A stretch of 36,336 nt of DNA from Patescibacteria group bacterium. Its GTDB lineage: Bacteria; Patescibacteria; UBA1384; XYA2-FULL-43-10; 1-14-0-10-43-13. Below the pieces are notes generated by a model that ran no database searches, was not told the DNA's origin, and saw only the letters and a list, made by a program, of their open reading frames with translations. Location of the stretch: the NCBI GenBank assembly GCA_023484645.1, contig JAMCZZ010000016.1, positions 1 to 36,336 on the forward strand, given 5' to 3'. This document shows positions 7,409 through 17,218 of the stretch, piece by piece. Positions within the stretch are counted from its first letter, which is position 1. Every line of letters starts with the position of its first letter. Both the position numbers and the translations under genes were made by a program.

Positions 7409-9538
7409 TTGCCGAAAATTGATGACATAAGGCCAAGGAAGAGTGAAGGCATTGATAAGTTTAACAATTTTGATTCACAAAGTGGTCAAAAGCAATTTTT
7501 TGGTAGTGGAACACGAAAAAATCCTGAAAGAGTAGAATTCTTTCAGGAAGATATAGATCGGTTTTCTGATCGAAATCTAAAAAAATCAATTCGACACCAG
7601 AGAATAAAATTTGAACTAAATTATTCATACAAAACATTGTTTACATCGATGTTGGTTTGTTTTTTGATTGTGTTTTCATTGGCAAGAATGATGATCGCAA
7701 AAGATCACACGGAAAAGTTTAGCGCAGAAGCAAGAGATCATTTGGAACAATCATTTACCTATATCGAAAATGGCAACATGGATGAAGCAATCAAAGAGGC
7801 CGATGAGGCGAAAAAAGACATTAACAAACTAAAGCTTTTAGCTCAATCTTGGGGTCAAGATATTCAGTATCTCCGATTTGCCTCAGCTAGTAATTCTAAG
7901 CTTTTGGCAAGCGAACGTTTGCTTGATGCATCATACGACATCATAACTACGCTCTCATCAATTCATAACGAACTAACTAAAGTTTCTTTGGCGGGAGGCG
8001 GTACTGCTTCAGGATCAAACATCGTCTTTAATATTGCTGACAGTCAAAAAATGCTGATTTCTGCGATAAAAGATGGCAAAAATAAATTAAGCAAAGGCAG
8101 AGATGAGCTCCTGCTTGCAAAAAAAGGATTGCCAAGCGACCAAGCCGCAGAAGTAGACAGCGCAGTTTCAGCTATAGACAACGCTTTGCAATCAATAGAT
8201 TCCTACCAAATTATTTTAGAGAAAGACTTAACGTGGCTCTCGGGAGCGGACGGCGGCGAGAAAAACATCTTAATTCTATTCCAAAATAACAGTGAACTAA
8301 GGGGAGGCAGCGGAGGGTCGCTAGGGTCTTTTGGTGTAGCTAAATTTAAAGACGGAAGTCTTACGGGCGTTGACTTTGGTACGAATATTTACAAAATTGA
8401 TCAGGATTTTAGAAGTAAAACAAAAATTTCTGTTCCTGATCAGTTAAGTTGGCTTGTGCCAGAGAATGGTTTAACAATGAAAGATTCTGGTTTTGACGTC
8501 GACGGACCAAAAGCGATGGAAAGAATTATGTGGTTTTATAATCAAGAAACTGGAAATCGGGTTGACGGGGTTATAATGGTTGACAATACGGCATTTACAT
8601 CTTTATTGAAGGAAGTCGGACCAATCGAAGTTACAGAAATGAATAAAACTATTAATGCTGACAACTTCAAAACGGAAGTTGAATATGAGGTTCATCAAGG
8701 GTACTTTGATCGGGCTGGTGGAAAAGAGGAAAATGAACCGAAGAAAATTTTAGCTCTAATGATGCCAAAATTCCTTGACAAGCTGTTTTCTTCCCTAAAA
8801 GAACCAGCAGCTTCAGGAGGAATTTTTTCATCATTCTCTAAATCGTTAAAGCAAAAAGACATAACCTTATATTTTACAAACAATGAGTTCGAGAAAAGAC
8901 TGACCAGTTTCAATTATTCAGCAAATGTTTTTCCGACGGTAGGCGACTATGTTTGTATTAATAACTCAAATCTTGATGGTGCCAAAAGCAGTTTAAGTAT
9001 GGAAGAAAATATCAAGCTTTCCTCAACCATTTCTTCTGAAGGAAAAGTAAGCGATTCGTTAAATTTAGTTCGCAATCACAATGGCTTGAATGAATGGCCG
9101 GATGGCATAAATAAAAATTTTGTGCGGCTTTTATTGCCGGAAAATTCTAATATTGTAAACTTTAGCCCCAAAGAAGGATATTTTGAGCAAATGCTTGATA
9201 GAGGGTTGAAAGACAATAAACCATTTTGGTTGACTGACGATTATGGTAAAAAAATTGTTAACTTTTGGATGAGTACTAAACCAAAAGAAAAGAGCGAAGC
9301 TGACATTCAGTATGAGCCTAGTTACACAGTTGATACGAAAAATGACTTTAACTATATAATTACGTTTCAAAAACAGCCGGGCGCTCCTTCTGGTAACGTT
9401 GAATTTAAATTAAATTATCCGGAAGGGTTCGAGCCGCAAAATGTTAAGAATTTTGACAATGTAGGAAGAAAAATAATTATTAAGCTTAACCTTGATCAGG
9501 ATAGAACGATTAATATTAAGTTCAAGAAAATTAATTAA
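7409..9538 (+). CDS. DUF4012 membrane-anchored protein
   Basis: This encodes 709 residues. A basic cytoplasmic N-terminus of about 75 residues precedes one membrane helix (about 76-97), and the rest is outside. A helical stretch follows (100-280, rich in AKK/EADEAKK repeats and two SAI-type helices), then the DUF4012 core with LFQNNSELRGGSGGSLGSFG (from about 288). This is a close relative of the family's LFQNxxELRPtGGFIGS signature. A C-terminal beta-rich part follows. DUF4012 proteins are common beside polysaccharide genes in Actinobacteria and Patescibacteria and are thought to act in the cell envelope, but no activity is known. The start is TTG with GGAGG four bases upstream (7400-7404). 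No in-frame ATG lies nearby. It is the third gene of the polysaccharide operon. Confidence 0.85.
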   Translation: MPKIDDIRPRKSEGIDKFNNFDSQSGQKQFFGSGTRKNPERVEFFQEDIDRFSDRNLKKSIRHQRIKFELNYSYKTLFTSMLVCFLIVFSLARMMIAKDHTEKFSAEARDHLEQSFTYIENGNMDEAIKEADEAKKDINKLKLLAQSWGQDIQYLRFASASNSKLLASERLLDASYDIITTLSSIHNELTKVSLAGGGTASGSNIVFNIADSQKMLISAIKDGKNKLSKGRDELLLAKKGLPSDQAAEVDSAVSAIDNALQSIDSYQIILEKDLTWLSGADGGEKNILILFQNNSELRGGSGGSLGSFGVAKFKDGSLTGVDFGTNIYKIDQDFRSKTKISVPDQLSWLVPENGLTMKDSGFDVDGPKAMERIMWFYNQETGNRVDGVIMVDNTAFTSLLKEVGPIEVTEMNKTINADNFKTEVEYEVHQGYFDRAGGKEENEPKKILALMMPKFLDKLFSSLKEPAASGGIFSSFSKSLKQKDITLYFTNNEFEKRLTSFNYSANVFPTVGDYVCINNSNLDGAKSSLSMEENIKLSSTISSEGKVSDSLNLVRNHNGLNEWPDGINKNFVRLLLPENSNIVNFSPKEGYFEQMLDRGLKDNKPFWLTDDYGKKIVNFWMSTKPKEKSEADIQYEPSYTVDTKNDFNYIITFQKQPGAPSGNVEFKLNYPEGFEPQNVKNFDNVGRKIIIKLNLDQDRTINIKFKKIN

Positions 9539-9556
9539 AAATTCTTTGTTCTATTT

Positions 9557-9694
9557 GAGGTCTTGGGGGTAGTTTTCTTATTTCGCCTCCCTAACCAGCC
9601 TACTCGCTCGCCTCTTAATTTTTCATTTCCAGCATTTCAAAATTAAGATAGCTCGCTCGACCGGCTTCAATAAAACTACCCCCCCCAAGACCTC
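9557..9694. repeat. Long inverted repeat in the DUF4012-gyrB gap
   Basis: The left arm 9557-9576 (GAGGTCTTGGGGGTAGTTTT) is complementary to 9672-9694, which carries three extra C residues as a bulge. Inside, CTTAATTTT and AAAATTAAG pair around a 16-base loop, and CTCGCTCG occurs on both sides. AAGACCTC recurs at 9765-9772, so the left arm has two alternative partners. It may be a structured RNA, a terminator for the operon, or a small mobile repeat. Confidence 0.65.
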
Positions 9695-9721
9695 TCATCT
9701 TCAATTAAAAGATCTCTTGTC

Positions 9722-9750
9722 TTGAAGCGAATGAAGAAGAATGATAGAAT
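9722..9750 (+). promoter_or_regulatory. gyrB: Promoter of gyrB-gyrA
   Basis: TTGAAG (9722-9727), a 17-base spacer and TAGAAT (9745-9750). The predicted start near 9757 gives a leader of about 92 bases that contains CAAATAAA/TTTATTTG arms around AAGACCTC. This could fold and modulate expression. Confidence 0.55.
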
Positions 9751-9848
9751 GTAAACAAATAAAAAAGACCTCAAATCTTTATTTGTTTTGTTGGTTCTTA
9801 ATTATTTAAGCATTTAAATTTAAAATATTTGAACTGGAGAAAATACTG

Positions 9849-11936
9849 ATGGAAGAAGAGAAAAAGAAAGCAACTGAAACCTATGATGCGTCAAAAATCA
9901 CAGTTCTAGAAGGCTTGGCGCCGGTAAGAAAGCGCCCCGGCATGTACATTGGCGGTACTGGAATAGATGGACTGCATCACTTGGTCTGGGAAGTCGTTGA
10001 CAACTCCGTTGATGAAGCAATGGCTGGTTTTTGCGACCACATCATCATAATTCTTCATAAAGACGGCTCAGTTTCAGTTGAAGATAACGGACGCGGAATT
10101 CCAGTCGACAAACATAAAGTAACCGGCAAGTCGGCACTTGAAACTGTTTTGACTACATTGCATGCCGGCGGTAAATTTGGCGACGGCGGTTACAAGGTAT
10201 CCGGAGGTCTTCATGGTGTTGGTGTTTCTGTAGTTAACGCTCTAAGTACTTGGGTTAAGGCTGAAGTGAAAAAGGACGGCAAATTATATTTTCAGGAATA
10301 TCATAGAGGTGATGCGGTTGAGGACATTAAAGTCATTGATAAAACTGAAGGCACAGGAACAAAAATCACTTTTTTGCCGGATTCTGAAATATTTAAAAAC
10401 ACAACATTTTCCTTTAAGACAATATTAAATCATTGCCGCCAACAAGCGTATCTCACTAAAGGGGTTATGATCACGGTTCGAGATGAGAGAGAAGAAGCAG
10501 TTATAGAAAATGCAGTAGTAGCTGAGAAAAAAGAGGAAGCACTCGACGAAGAAGCCGGCGAAGAAACTGATTCAGATAAAAACATGCGAACCGGACGAGG
10601 AAGCCTTGGCGAAGACGAAGAAAATCCGCCAACTGGCGGAGAAAAAATCGGCCATCAGGAGTTTTCATTTTACTTTGAGGGCGGCATTTCTTCATATGTA
10701 AGGCATCTTAATAAAAATCGCGATGCAATCAACGATCCGCCCATGTATGTCGAAAAAGAAATGAATGACGTGTTGGTTGAACTTGCAGTAGCTTACACCG
10801 ACGATTTCAAAGAACATCTTTATTCTTTTGCTAATAATATTAATACGGCTGAGGGCGGCACCCATTTAACTGGTTTTAGAACAGCATTAACTAGAGCTAT
10901 TAATGATTATGCAAAGAAAAATAATCTATTACTCAAAGGCGTCGCTTTAACCGGCGAAGACGTTCGTGAAGGACTAACCTGTGTTTTGTCGGTGAAACTA
11001 GCAGACCCTCAATTTGAAGGCCAAACAAAAGCCAAATTAGGAAATACTGAAGTTAGAACGATTGTAGATTCTGTAAGCGCGACTGCGTTAACCAGCTATT
11101 TTGAAGAAAATCCCGCTGAAGCTAAAAAAATTATTGAGAAATGTTCATTATCAGCAAGAGCTAGAATGGCAGCCAGAGCGGCCAGAGACACCATAATTAG
11201 AAAAGGCGCCTTAGAAGGCATGACACTCCCTGGTAAATTAGCCGACTGTTCGTCTAAAGATTCAAAAAGAACAGAAGTTTATATTGTTGAGGGTGATTCA
11301 GCTGGAGGTTCGGCCAAGCAGGGGAGAGACAGAAATTTCCAAGCTATTCTTCCGCTTCGAGGCAAGATTTTAAACGTCGAACGGGCAAGGTTAGACAGGA
11401 TGCTAACTTCAGATGAAATTAAAGCTTTAATTGTTGCTCTCGGTATTGGTATCGGCGAAGAAATTAACTACGCCAAGCTAAGGTATGACAGGGTAATAAT
11501 AATGACTGATGCTGATGTTGATGGGGCTCACATCAGAACACTACTTCTGACTTTCTTTTTTAGAAATTTCCCTGATCTGATTGACAAAGGCCATATTTAC
11601 ATCGCTCAGCCTCCATTGTTTTCGGTTCAAAAAGGAAAGGAAAAGCATTGGGTTTATACGGATGGGGAGCGAGATGCGATTGTTAAGAAATTCAAAGGTG
11701 ATAAAGAGCAAGCTTCGGGCATTACAATCCAGCGGTTTAAGGGTTTAGGTGAAATGAATCCGAACCAGCTTTGGGAAACGACCATGAATCCGGAAAATAG
11801 GATTCTTTTGCAGGTTTCAATGGGTGATGCCGAGAAAGCGGACGAAACATTTTCTATGTTGATGGGAGATCAAGTTGCTCCGCGAAAGAAATTTATTCAA
11901 ACCCGCGCCAAAAGCGTAACCAATCTTGATACTTAA
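9849..11936 (+). CDS. gyrB: DNA gyrase subunit B
   Basis: This encodes 695 residues, the ATPase subunit that powers negative supercoiling. In order: the GHKL ATPase domain ([10 protein letters not shown] with the catalytic Glu, [10 protein letters not shown], the [14 protein letters not shown] lid), the transducer domain, the TOPRIM domain ([14 protein letters not shown] and [14 protein letters not shown] with the acidic metal ligands) and the C-terminal tail ([19 protein letters not shown]). Unusual is an acidic low-complexity insert at about residues 213-268, between ITVRDER and EFSFYFEGG, where most GyrB proteins have about ten residues. The start has GGAG nine bases upstream. gyrA follows after 11 bases, so the two are co-transcribed. 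Topoisomerase IV ParE is the alternative, but pairing with a gyrA-box-bearing partner supports gyrase. Confidence 0.97.
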   Translation: MEEEKKKATETYDASKITVLEGLAPVRKRPGMYIGGTGIDGLHHLVWEVVDNSVDEAMAGFCDHIIIILHKDGSVSVEDNGRGIPVDKHKVTGKSALETVLTTLHAGGKFGDGGYKVSGGLHGVGVSVVNALSTWVKAEVKKDGKLYFQEYHRGDAVEDIKVIDKTEGTGTKITFLPDSEIFKNTTFSFKTILNHCRQQAYLTKGVMITVRDEREEAVIENAVVAEKKEEALDEEAGEETDSDKNMRTGRGSLGEDEENPPTGGEKIGHQEFSFYFEGGISSYVRHLNKNRDAINDPPMYVEKEMNDVLVELAVAYTDDFKEHLYSFANNINTAEGGTHLTGFRTALTRAINDYAKKNNLLLKGVALTGEDVREGLTCVLSVKLADPQFEGQTKAKLGNTEVRTIVDSVSATALTSYFEENPAEAKKIIEKCSLSARARMAARAARDTIIRKGALEGMTLPGKLADCSSKDSKRTEVYIVEGDSAGGSAKQGRDRNFQAILPLRGKILNVERARLDRMLTSDEIKALIVALGIGIGEEINYAKLRYDRVIIMTDADVDGAHIRTLLLTFFFRNFPDLIDKGHIYIAQPPLFSVQKGKEKHWVYTDGERDAIVKKFKGDKEQASGITIQRFKGLGEMNPNQLWETTMNPENRILLQVSMGDAEKADETFSMLMGDQVAPRKKFIQTRAKSVTNLDT

Positions 11937-11947
11937 GGAATAATATT

Positions 11948-14890
11948 ATGGATGATGAAAAAAACACAATCGAAGAAGAAAGCTCTGAGGATACAGTAGA
12001 AGATACCGAACAATCTTTTGATGACACCGAAGATAATACTTCAGAAGGCGCGGAAGCACCTGACAAAGCAGAAGAGAGTAATGCATCTGTGGCCCAAATG
12101 TCCAACAATTCTATAGAAGAAGACCGTTTTGTCCCTGAAGTCGGTAATTTAAAAATACGCGACTTAACTCTCGAAATGGAAACTTCTTATCTTGATTACG
12201 CTATGAGCGTCATTGTTTCACGTGCTCTTCCCGATGTTAGAGACGGCTTGAAACCTGTCCACCGGCGTGTTTTATACGCCATGCATGCCACCGGCTTGCA
12301 TCATAGTTCAAAATATCGTAAATCCGCCAAAGTTGTCGGTGAAGTTATCGGTAACTACCACCCTCACGGCGACGTAGCAGCTTATGATACTTTGGTCCGA
12401 CTAGCCCAAGATTTTTCAATGAGATATCCCTTAGTGGATGGACAGGGTAATTTTGGCTCAATGGACGGCGACTCTGCTGCTGCAATGCGATATACAGAAT
12501 GCCGAATGTCCTCTATTGCCGAAGAGATGGTGGCTGATATTGATAAAGATACAGTCGATTGGCAGGACAACTACGATGGCTCTACTCAAGAACCAATCGT
12601 TATGCCGGCAAGAGTGCCACAGCTTCTTTTAAACGGTACAATGGGTATTGCTGTCGGTATGGCCACCAACATTCCGCCGCACAATCTAGTTGAACTCTGC
12701 AATGGCATTACTGCTCTTATCGATAATCCCGACGCTACAGTCGAAGATTTAATGGAGCACATAAAAGGCCCCGATTTTCCAACCGGTGCAAATATTTACA
12801 ATACTGAAGACATAAAAATGGCTTATGCCACCGGAAAAGGCCGAATCATGATGCGGGCCAAAGCTGAAATAGAAGAGGGGAAACGCGGCTTTAAAATTAT
12901 TATCACAGAAATTCCTTATCAGGTGAACAAAGCCTCAATGATCGAAAAAATGGCCGATCTTGTAAAAGACAAGAAAATCGACGGCATTTCAGATTTGAGA
13001 GATGAATCAGACCGGCACGGTGTCAGAGTTGTGATTGAACTCAAGGCAAATTCCTATCCAAAGAAGGTCTTAAACCGCTTATTTGAACTTACTCAAATGC
13101 AAACAGCATTTCATGTAAATATGCTTGCTTTGACTCCCGATCTTGAGCCGCGGGTAATGACTCTAAAAGATGTCCTTTCTTACTATATTGAGCACAGACG
13201 CAATGTAATTGAAAGACGAAGCCAATATGAACTTAGAAAAGCAAAAGACCGAGCCCACATCTTGGAAGGCTTGCGAATCGCTCTCGACAATATTGATGAG
13301 ATAATTAGCACAATCCGTGCATCTGCCAATAGGGACGAAGCCAAGAAAAATTTAATGACAAAATTCCAGTTATCCGTTTTGCAAGCTGATGCAATTTTAG
13401 AAATGCGCCTTTCAGCTTTAGCGGCACTCGAAAGAAAAAAGATTGAAGATGAGTATGAAGAAATCATAAAAAGGATTGCTTATCTTGAAGATTTATTGGC
13501 TCATCCTGAAAAAATATTGTCTTTAATTAAGACTGATCTCAAAGAAGTCTCGCAGAAATTTGGCGATGAAAGAAGAACAACTATTATTCCAGGTGCGCTA
13601 GGCACTTTTCAAGCTGAAGATTTGATTCCTGATCAGCAAGTTATTGTTGCTCTTTCACGCGGCAACTACATTAAGCGTCAAGAAATCGAAACCTATAGAA
13701 AACAAACAAGAGGCGGATTTGGCGTTGTTGGTATGACGACGAAAGAAGAAGATATTGTTGATTACCTTGTATGCGCAAGCACTCACGATGATATTTACTT
13801 TTTCTCAAATAAAGGAAGAGTATTTAAGAGTAAGGTTTACGAGCTGCCGGCATCTTCGCGTCAATCAAAAGGCACGCCGATCGTGAATATTGTCCAAATC
13901 TCACAGGATGAAAAGGTTACTTCAATCCTGACAATTCCAAAAAACAATGGAAGCAAATACTTTATTATGGGTTCAAAAAAGGGCTTAATCAAAAAGACAG
14001 AAATCGCAAAGTATGAAAATATAAGAAAAACCGGAATTATCGCTGTTGGCCTCAAGGGGAACGATGAATTAAAGTGGGTTAAAACCTCTGGCGGCAGCGA
14101 TATTATCGTAGAAGTTACAACAAAAGGACAGGCGATTTGCTATCCAGAAACCGATGTCCGGCCAATGGGCAGAAGCGCTTCCGGCGTCGCCGGCGTAAGG
14201 TTACGCAAGGACGACGAGGTAATGGCAATGGACGTAGTTTCCGGTAATAATATTTCCTTCAATGAGAAAGATAATAGTCGAGGTCCGGACATGCTGATTG
14301 TTCTAGAAAACGGTTTTGGTAAAAGGACGATGCTAAAAAATTTCCATCTTCAAAAAAGAGGCGGCATGGGAATTCGGGCTGCAAACTGCACGCCAAAAAC
14401 CGGCAATGTGATTGGCATGCATATTACTTATTCAGACGCAGGCGATGTCATTCTGGCTTCCAGAAAAGGCCAGTTTATAAGAATGGAGTTAGCTAAAATT
14501 AAGAGACTAGGCAGAGACACACAAGGCGTAACGCTGATGAAATTGCGGGCAGGCGATAAAGTGTCTACAGTAGCCCTCATTTTGCCTGAGGATAATGAAC
14601 CGTCTTCTACTGAAAGCAATCCGCAAGCTCCGAAAGCTAAAACACCTGTGCAGGCAAAAAAGATTGAACCGGCTAAAGCTGTCTCTGAAAAAAAGCCGGT
14701 GAAAGCAGTTGTGGACAATGATAAAAAAATTGGTGTGAAATATTATGACAAGAAAGACAATAAGCCAGAAGCCAGCCCTGAGCCGAAAGCCGATGTTCAT
14801 GTCAAGTACTATAACAAAGAGGACGAAAAAGAGAATAAGCCGAAAAATCCCCCAATTGTGAAAGATGAAGAAAATTATTGGGGTAAGTAA
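11948..14890 (+). CDS. gyrA: DNA gyrase subunit A
   Basis: This encodes 980 residues, the DNA breakage-reunion subunit. The winged-helix domain holds [13 protein letters not shown], the HPHGD segment and the catalytic Tyr182 in AAMRYTECR. The tower and coiled coil follow, then a six-bladed wrapping domain whose GyrA-box is QTRGGFG. There are two extra parts: an acidic N-terminal extension of about 60 residues, and a Lys/Pro/Glu-rich tail from about residue 880 with two VKYYxKxD copies and a final ENYWGK. At the position of E. coli Ser83 in the quinolone pocket this protein has Val143 ([10 protein letters not shown]), while the nearby Asp is kept (D147). AAGGA precedes the start, which lies 11 bases after gyrB. 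A strong terminator follows. Confidence 0.97.
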   Translation: MDDEKNTIEEESSEDTVEDTEQSFDDTEDNTSEGAEAPDKAEESNASVAQMSNNSIEEDRFVPEVGNLKIRDLTLEMETSYLDYAMSVIVSRALPDVRDGLKPVHRRVLYAMHATGLHHSSKYRKSAKVVGEVIGNYHPHGDVAAYDTLVRLAQDFSMRYPLVDGQGNFGSMDGDSAAAMRYTECRMSSIAEEMVADIDKDTVDWQDNYDGSTQEPIVMPARVPQLLLNGTMGIAVGMATNIPPHNLVELCNGITALIDNPDATVEDLMEHIKGPDFPTGANIYNTEDIKMAYATGKGRIMMRAKAEIEEGKRGFKIIITEIPYQVNKASMIEKMADLVKDKKIDGISDLRDESDRHGVRVVIELKANSYPKKVLNRLFELTQMQTAFHVNMLALTPDLEPRVMTLKDVLSYYIEHRRNVIERRSQYELRKAKDRAHILEGLRIALDNIDEIISTIRASANRDEAKKNLMTKFQLSVLQADAILEMRLSALAALERKKIEDEYEEIIKRIAYLEDLLAHPEKILSLIKTDLKEVSQKFGDERRTTIIPGALGTFQAEDLIPDQQVIVALSRGNYIKRQEIETYRKQTRGGFGVVGMTTKEEDIVDYLVCASTHDDIYFFSNKGRVFKSKVYELPASSRQSKGTPIVNIVQISQDEKVTSILTIPKNNGSKYFIMGSKKGLIKKTEIAKYENIRKTGIIAVGLKGNDELKWVKTSGGSDIIVEVTTKGQAICYPETDVRPMGRSASGVAGVRLRKDDEVMAMDVVSGNNISFNEKDNSRGPDMLIVLENGFGKRTMLKNFHLQKRGGMGIRAANCTPKTGNVIGMHITYSDAGDVILASRKGQFIRMELAKIKRLGRDTQGVTLMKLRAGDKVSTVALILPEDNEPSSTESNPQAPKAKTPVQAKKIEPAKAVSEKKPVKAVVDNDKKIGVKYYDKKDNKPEASPEPKADVHVKYYNKEDEKENKPKNPPIVKDEENYWGK

Positions 14891-14908
14891 TCACAACTAA
14901 TTGAAACT

Positions 14909-14944
14909 AATAAATACCACTGGTTTTCACCAGTGGTATTTATT
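14909..14944 (+). terminator. Terminator of the gyrB-gyrA operon
   Basis: A 15-bp perfect stem, AATAAATACCACTGG with its complement, closes a 6-base loop. The AT-rich base of the stem supplies the TATTTATTAT tract, and the same hairpin can work on both strands. Confidence 0.85.
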
Positions 14945-14988
14945 ATCTAACATATTTTTGATATTCTCCCCATAGGAGGTGAACTCAA

Positions 14989-15651
14989 TTGCAAAAGGAT
15001 AGTAAGATGCTCCGTTCAATTGAGGCTGACCACTTTATGGTTCGGAAGCTCGAAGAGTGGAAGGAAGAGTTGCTTGGCTTTCACTTAGAGCTAAGCGATC
15101 ACTTCCAGATTCTTGATGACTTTCCTGAGCATAAAGGCTTGGTCTGCTATAACTCGTTGTTTCCATTCTCTGAACTGTGCTTCAACCCGAGGTATTCAAG
15201 GCGAAAAGTACAAGAGACTGGTGTTGCTACTTACGGGATCGATGACTTTCTGGTTAAAGTGTTCCATGATCATGTGAGCGAAGAAATTCAGCCACATGAT
15301 ATTGTAGATGAAGTTGTGCCTAGGTTCTTCCGCTGGGAGTACTATATCGACCGAGATACAAAGTCTATGGTAACTCCGCGAAAAGTTGATGAATCTATGC
15401 ACTGGCCGCCTTTCTTCTCGCCGTTGAAAAATGGGAGGCCATGGATCGCTATTCGCCACTTGAACGGACTCAAGACTCTTCCAAAACCATGTTCCTGTTG
15501 CGGACACCGAGGGGGTGCTGCGAAGCCACTGGAAACTAGCTTTCGTCTGATACTTGTTGTCTGGGGCACTGGCAAAGATTGTGTAAATGCAGGATACCAA
15601 GTGAGGCAGATGTTTGCTGAAGTGACGGGGGAGCCGTACAATCTCTGGTAG
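14989..15651 (+). CDS. Hypothetical protein, cassette-like gene
   Basis: This encodes 220 residues, soluble, with no signal or membrane segment, rich in aromatic residues (many Trp, Phe, His, Tyr). A Cys cluster CSCCGHRG at about residue 165 could bind a metal. I recognise no family. The start is TTG, decided by a near-perfect ribosome-binding site AGGAGGT (14974-14980) eight bases upstream. There is no suitable ATG nearby before residue 7. It is monocistronic, with the gyrA terminator before it, and its own stop codon lies inside the stem of a GC-rich hairpin. Codon use is GC-richer than in gyrA, like the other cassette-like genes here, which suggests separate acquisition. Confidence 0.65.
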   Translation: MQKDSKMLRSIEADHFMVRKLEEWKEELLGFHLELSDHFQILDDFPEHKGLVCYNSLFPFSELCFNPRYSRRKVQETGVATYGIDDFLVKVFHDHVSEEIQPHDIVDEVVPRFFRWEYYIDRDTKSMVTPRKVDESMHWPPFFSPLKNGRPWIAIRHLNGLKTLPKPCSCCGHRGGAAKPLETSFRLILVVWGTGKDCVNAGYQVRQMFAEVTGEPYNLW

Positions 15652-15673
15652 GGCGAGAAATGCTTTCGCCCTA
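15649..15673 (+). terminator. Hairpin overlapping the stop codon
   Basis: TAGGGCGA (15649-15656) pairs with TCGCCCTA (15666-15673). The TAG of the stem is the stop codon of the preceding gene. An AT-rich stretch with TATTTT follows. Confidence 0.65.
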
Positions 15674-15723
15674 CACCTATTTTAAAACTATTTTTAATAT
15701 TTATTTATGTTTTCCTAAAAGAT

Positions 15724-15748
15724 CCCCCAAGCCACAGAGGCTTGGGGG
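15724..15748 (-). terminator. Terminator of the minus-strand cassette gene
   Basis: A perfect 10-bp stem CCCCCAAGCC/GGCTTGGGGG with a 5-base loop. On the minus strand it is followed by ATCTTTT, 25 bases after the stop at 15773. It may also stop plus-strand readers coming from 15651. Confidence 0.8.
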
Positions 15749-15772
15749 CAGTGTCGGAGGGGTGATACAAAT

Positions 15773-16108
15773 TTATATGAGCTCGAGCTCGTAATGAAAT
15801 ACGTCGATGTGGCTCCGAATATCTCTGTCGACGACGCTGCCGCGACGAGTGATTATCGTAACCCTCTTTGAGTAAAGGAGACCCTTACGAAGGTAATCAA
15901 AGATCACTTCAAAAAGGGTTTCATCGGTTGTTTCCATGTCGGTTACATCGATTCTGATCTCTGGTTCGAGCACCGCAAGGCCAAGGTGCTCATTGTGGAT
16001 CATTGACTCCAGATATGCACTCTCAATTGATCCTATTATCTTGACGGCCCCTCCTTCCATTCGAGTTTCGCACTCTCTTGCTCCTTCTCTCGTAATGCTG
16101 TGAGTCAC
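15773..16108 (-). CDS. Small hypothetical protein, cassette-like gene
   Basis: This encodes 111 residues, acidic, with alternating beta-strand and helix character and no signal or membrane segment. The central part (KIIGSIESAYLE, IRIDVTDMETTDETLFEVIFDYLRKG, RVTIITRRG) suggests a small alpha/beta fold. I recognise no family. The start is GTG at 16108, with GGAGGT (complement of 16115-16120) six bases upstream. It converges with the previous cassette gene and has its own terminator. Its codons are richer in GC than those of the repair operon that follows. A TATAAG-like -10 lies on the minus strand near 16140, without a clear -35. Confidence 0.6.
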   Translation of the reverse strand: MTHSITREGARECETRMEGGAVKIIGSIESAYLESMIHNEHLGLAVLEPEIRIDVTDMETTDETLFEVIFDYLRKGLLYSKRVTIITRRGSVVDRDIRSHIDVFHYELELI

Positions 16109-16266
16109 AACAATACCTCCGTTTGGTTTTCGATCTCTTATAGTTTACTTATTTGAAAAAAATAGTCTCTGTAAAAAAAGAATAAATAAGTTCTATTTTC
16201 AAAAAACTTTTTGTGATCCGATCTAACACACATCCAAAGGCTTTATTTTTTTCTTAATATTTGATC

Positions 16267-16275
16267 TGGTATAAT
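16267..16275 (+). promoter_or_regulatory. Extended -10 promoter of the repair operon
   Basis: TGGTATAAT is an extended -10 element (TG, one base, TATAAT at 16270-16275). The predicted start near 16282 lies 28 bases before the first ATG, with AGGAG at 16301-16305. The -35 region is T-rich without a clear box. The rest of the 16109-16309 gap shows no gene. Confidence 0.65.
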
Positions 16276-16309
16276 TGAGGCGTAAATTTCTTAGCAAGAA
16301 AGGAGCGTC

Positions 16310-16480
16310 ATGGCGACAAACGGACCAAAGGGGAAGGGAAGAATTGGGGAAGTCAAAAATCGTTCCCAATTTGTAAATCCAAAGACCAAGTTGTCCATAA
16401 AGAGAGACGCCGTTTCAGGTAAAATTATGGATAACAAAACCTCAGGTGGAGACTTCAAGGGTGTAAGAAGAGAAAAATGA
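16310..16480 (+). CDS. Small basic protein, conserved-looking, unknown
   Basis: This encodes 56 residues, strongly basic, with Gly and Lys throughout (NGPKGKGRIGEVKNRSQ at the start, GGDFKGVRREK at the end). I have seen similar small proteins with the GKGRIGxVKNRSQ start in many bacterial genomes, but no function is assigned to them. It could bind nucleic acid, judging only from charge. It is the first gene of an operon: an extended -10 promoter and AGGAG precede it, and its stop overlaps the ATG of the AlkD-like gene in an ATGA sequence. This implies translational coupling with DNA repair. Confidence 0.75.
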   Translation: MATNGPKGKGRIGEVKNRSQFVNPKTKLSIKRDAVSGKIMDNKTSGGDFKGVRREK

Positions 16481-17211
16481 ATAGCCCTACAAACGCAGAA
16501 CACTATTTGAAATTAATTAAAGATCAACTAAACGCTTTTCCAAAAAAGGCGATAACAAAAGAGGAAGAGGAATTTGTTGGTCGTTATTTGGGCACGAAAA
16601 AGAAATATCTGGGTGTAAAAACCGGAGATGTTCTAAAAATCGCTAAAGACATTGCCAGAGATCAAGACGCTATTCCTGCGGAAGAAATGTCTAAACTCTT
16701 ATCCCAGTTATTTTCTACCAATGTTATTGAAGACCATATAGTCGGAGGTAAAATTTTTACTTTATTATCCCCTGAAAACAGAAGCAAGATTTCTTTTGAC
16801 TTATTGAAAAGTTGGCTCTCCAAGACCAATGGCTGGGTCGAAGTTGATGTTATCTGTCAGTCCTCATTCACTGCTCCCGAAGTTCTAGCTAGGTGGGGCG
16901 ATTGGCAAAAAGCCATTAAGAAATTTTCCAAAAGTTCCAACATTCAAGTTCGCCGTGCTAGCTTAGTTATGCAAAATATTTCGACTAGGAAAGCAGATGA
17001 GAAAAAAATCCAAGACCTTGCTTTTGAAACGGTTGATCAGTTAAAGTCTGAGAAAGAAGTCCTTATTACAAAAGCAGTTTCATGGCTGCTGCGATGCCTA
17101 GTTTGCCAATGCAAGGACGATGTGAAAGAGTATTTGTTGAAGAATGAATCAACCCTTCCCCGCATCGCCTTCCGCGAAACGATGAAGAAAATAGAGACAG
17201 GTAAGAAATAG
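16477..17211 (+). CDS. AlkD-type DNA alkylation repair glycosylase
   Basis: This encodes 244 residues built of HEAT-like helical repeats. AlkD enzymes remove positively charged N3- and N7-alkylpurines by wrapping around DNA without flipping the base. The residues that matter in Bacillus AlkD appear to be present: W120 and D124 in GWVEVD match the W-x3-D pair (W109, D113 there), and W203 in KAVSWLLR matches W187. Length is normal for the family. The ATG overlaps the stop of the preceding small gene by four bases, and an HD-domain phosphohydrolase follows eight bases downstream. The pair may form a nucleotide and DNA housekeeping operon. An intact set of catalytic residues argues for an active enzyme. 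Confidence 0.88.
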   Translation: MNSPTNAEHYLKLIKDQLNAFPKKAITKEEEEFVGRYLGTKKKYLGVKTGDVLKIAKDIARDQDAIPAEEMSKLLSQLFSTNVIEDHIVGGKIFTLLSPENRSKISFDLLKSWLSKTNGWVEVDVICQSSFTAPEVLARWGDWQKAIKKFSKSSNIQVRRASLVMQNISTRKADEKKIQDLAFETVDQLKSEKEVLITKAVSWLLRCLVCQCKDDVKEYLLKNESTLPRIAFRETMKKIETGKK

Positions 17212-17218
17212 GAGATTT

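Noticed and set aside
14428..14800. Minus-strand open frames inside gyrA
   Set aside because: They are antisense shadows of the Lys/Pro-rich GyrA tail, without ribosome-binding sites.
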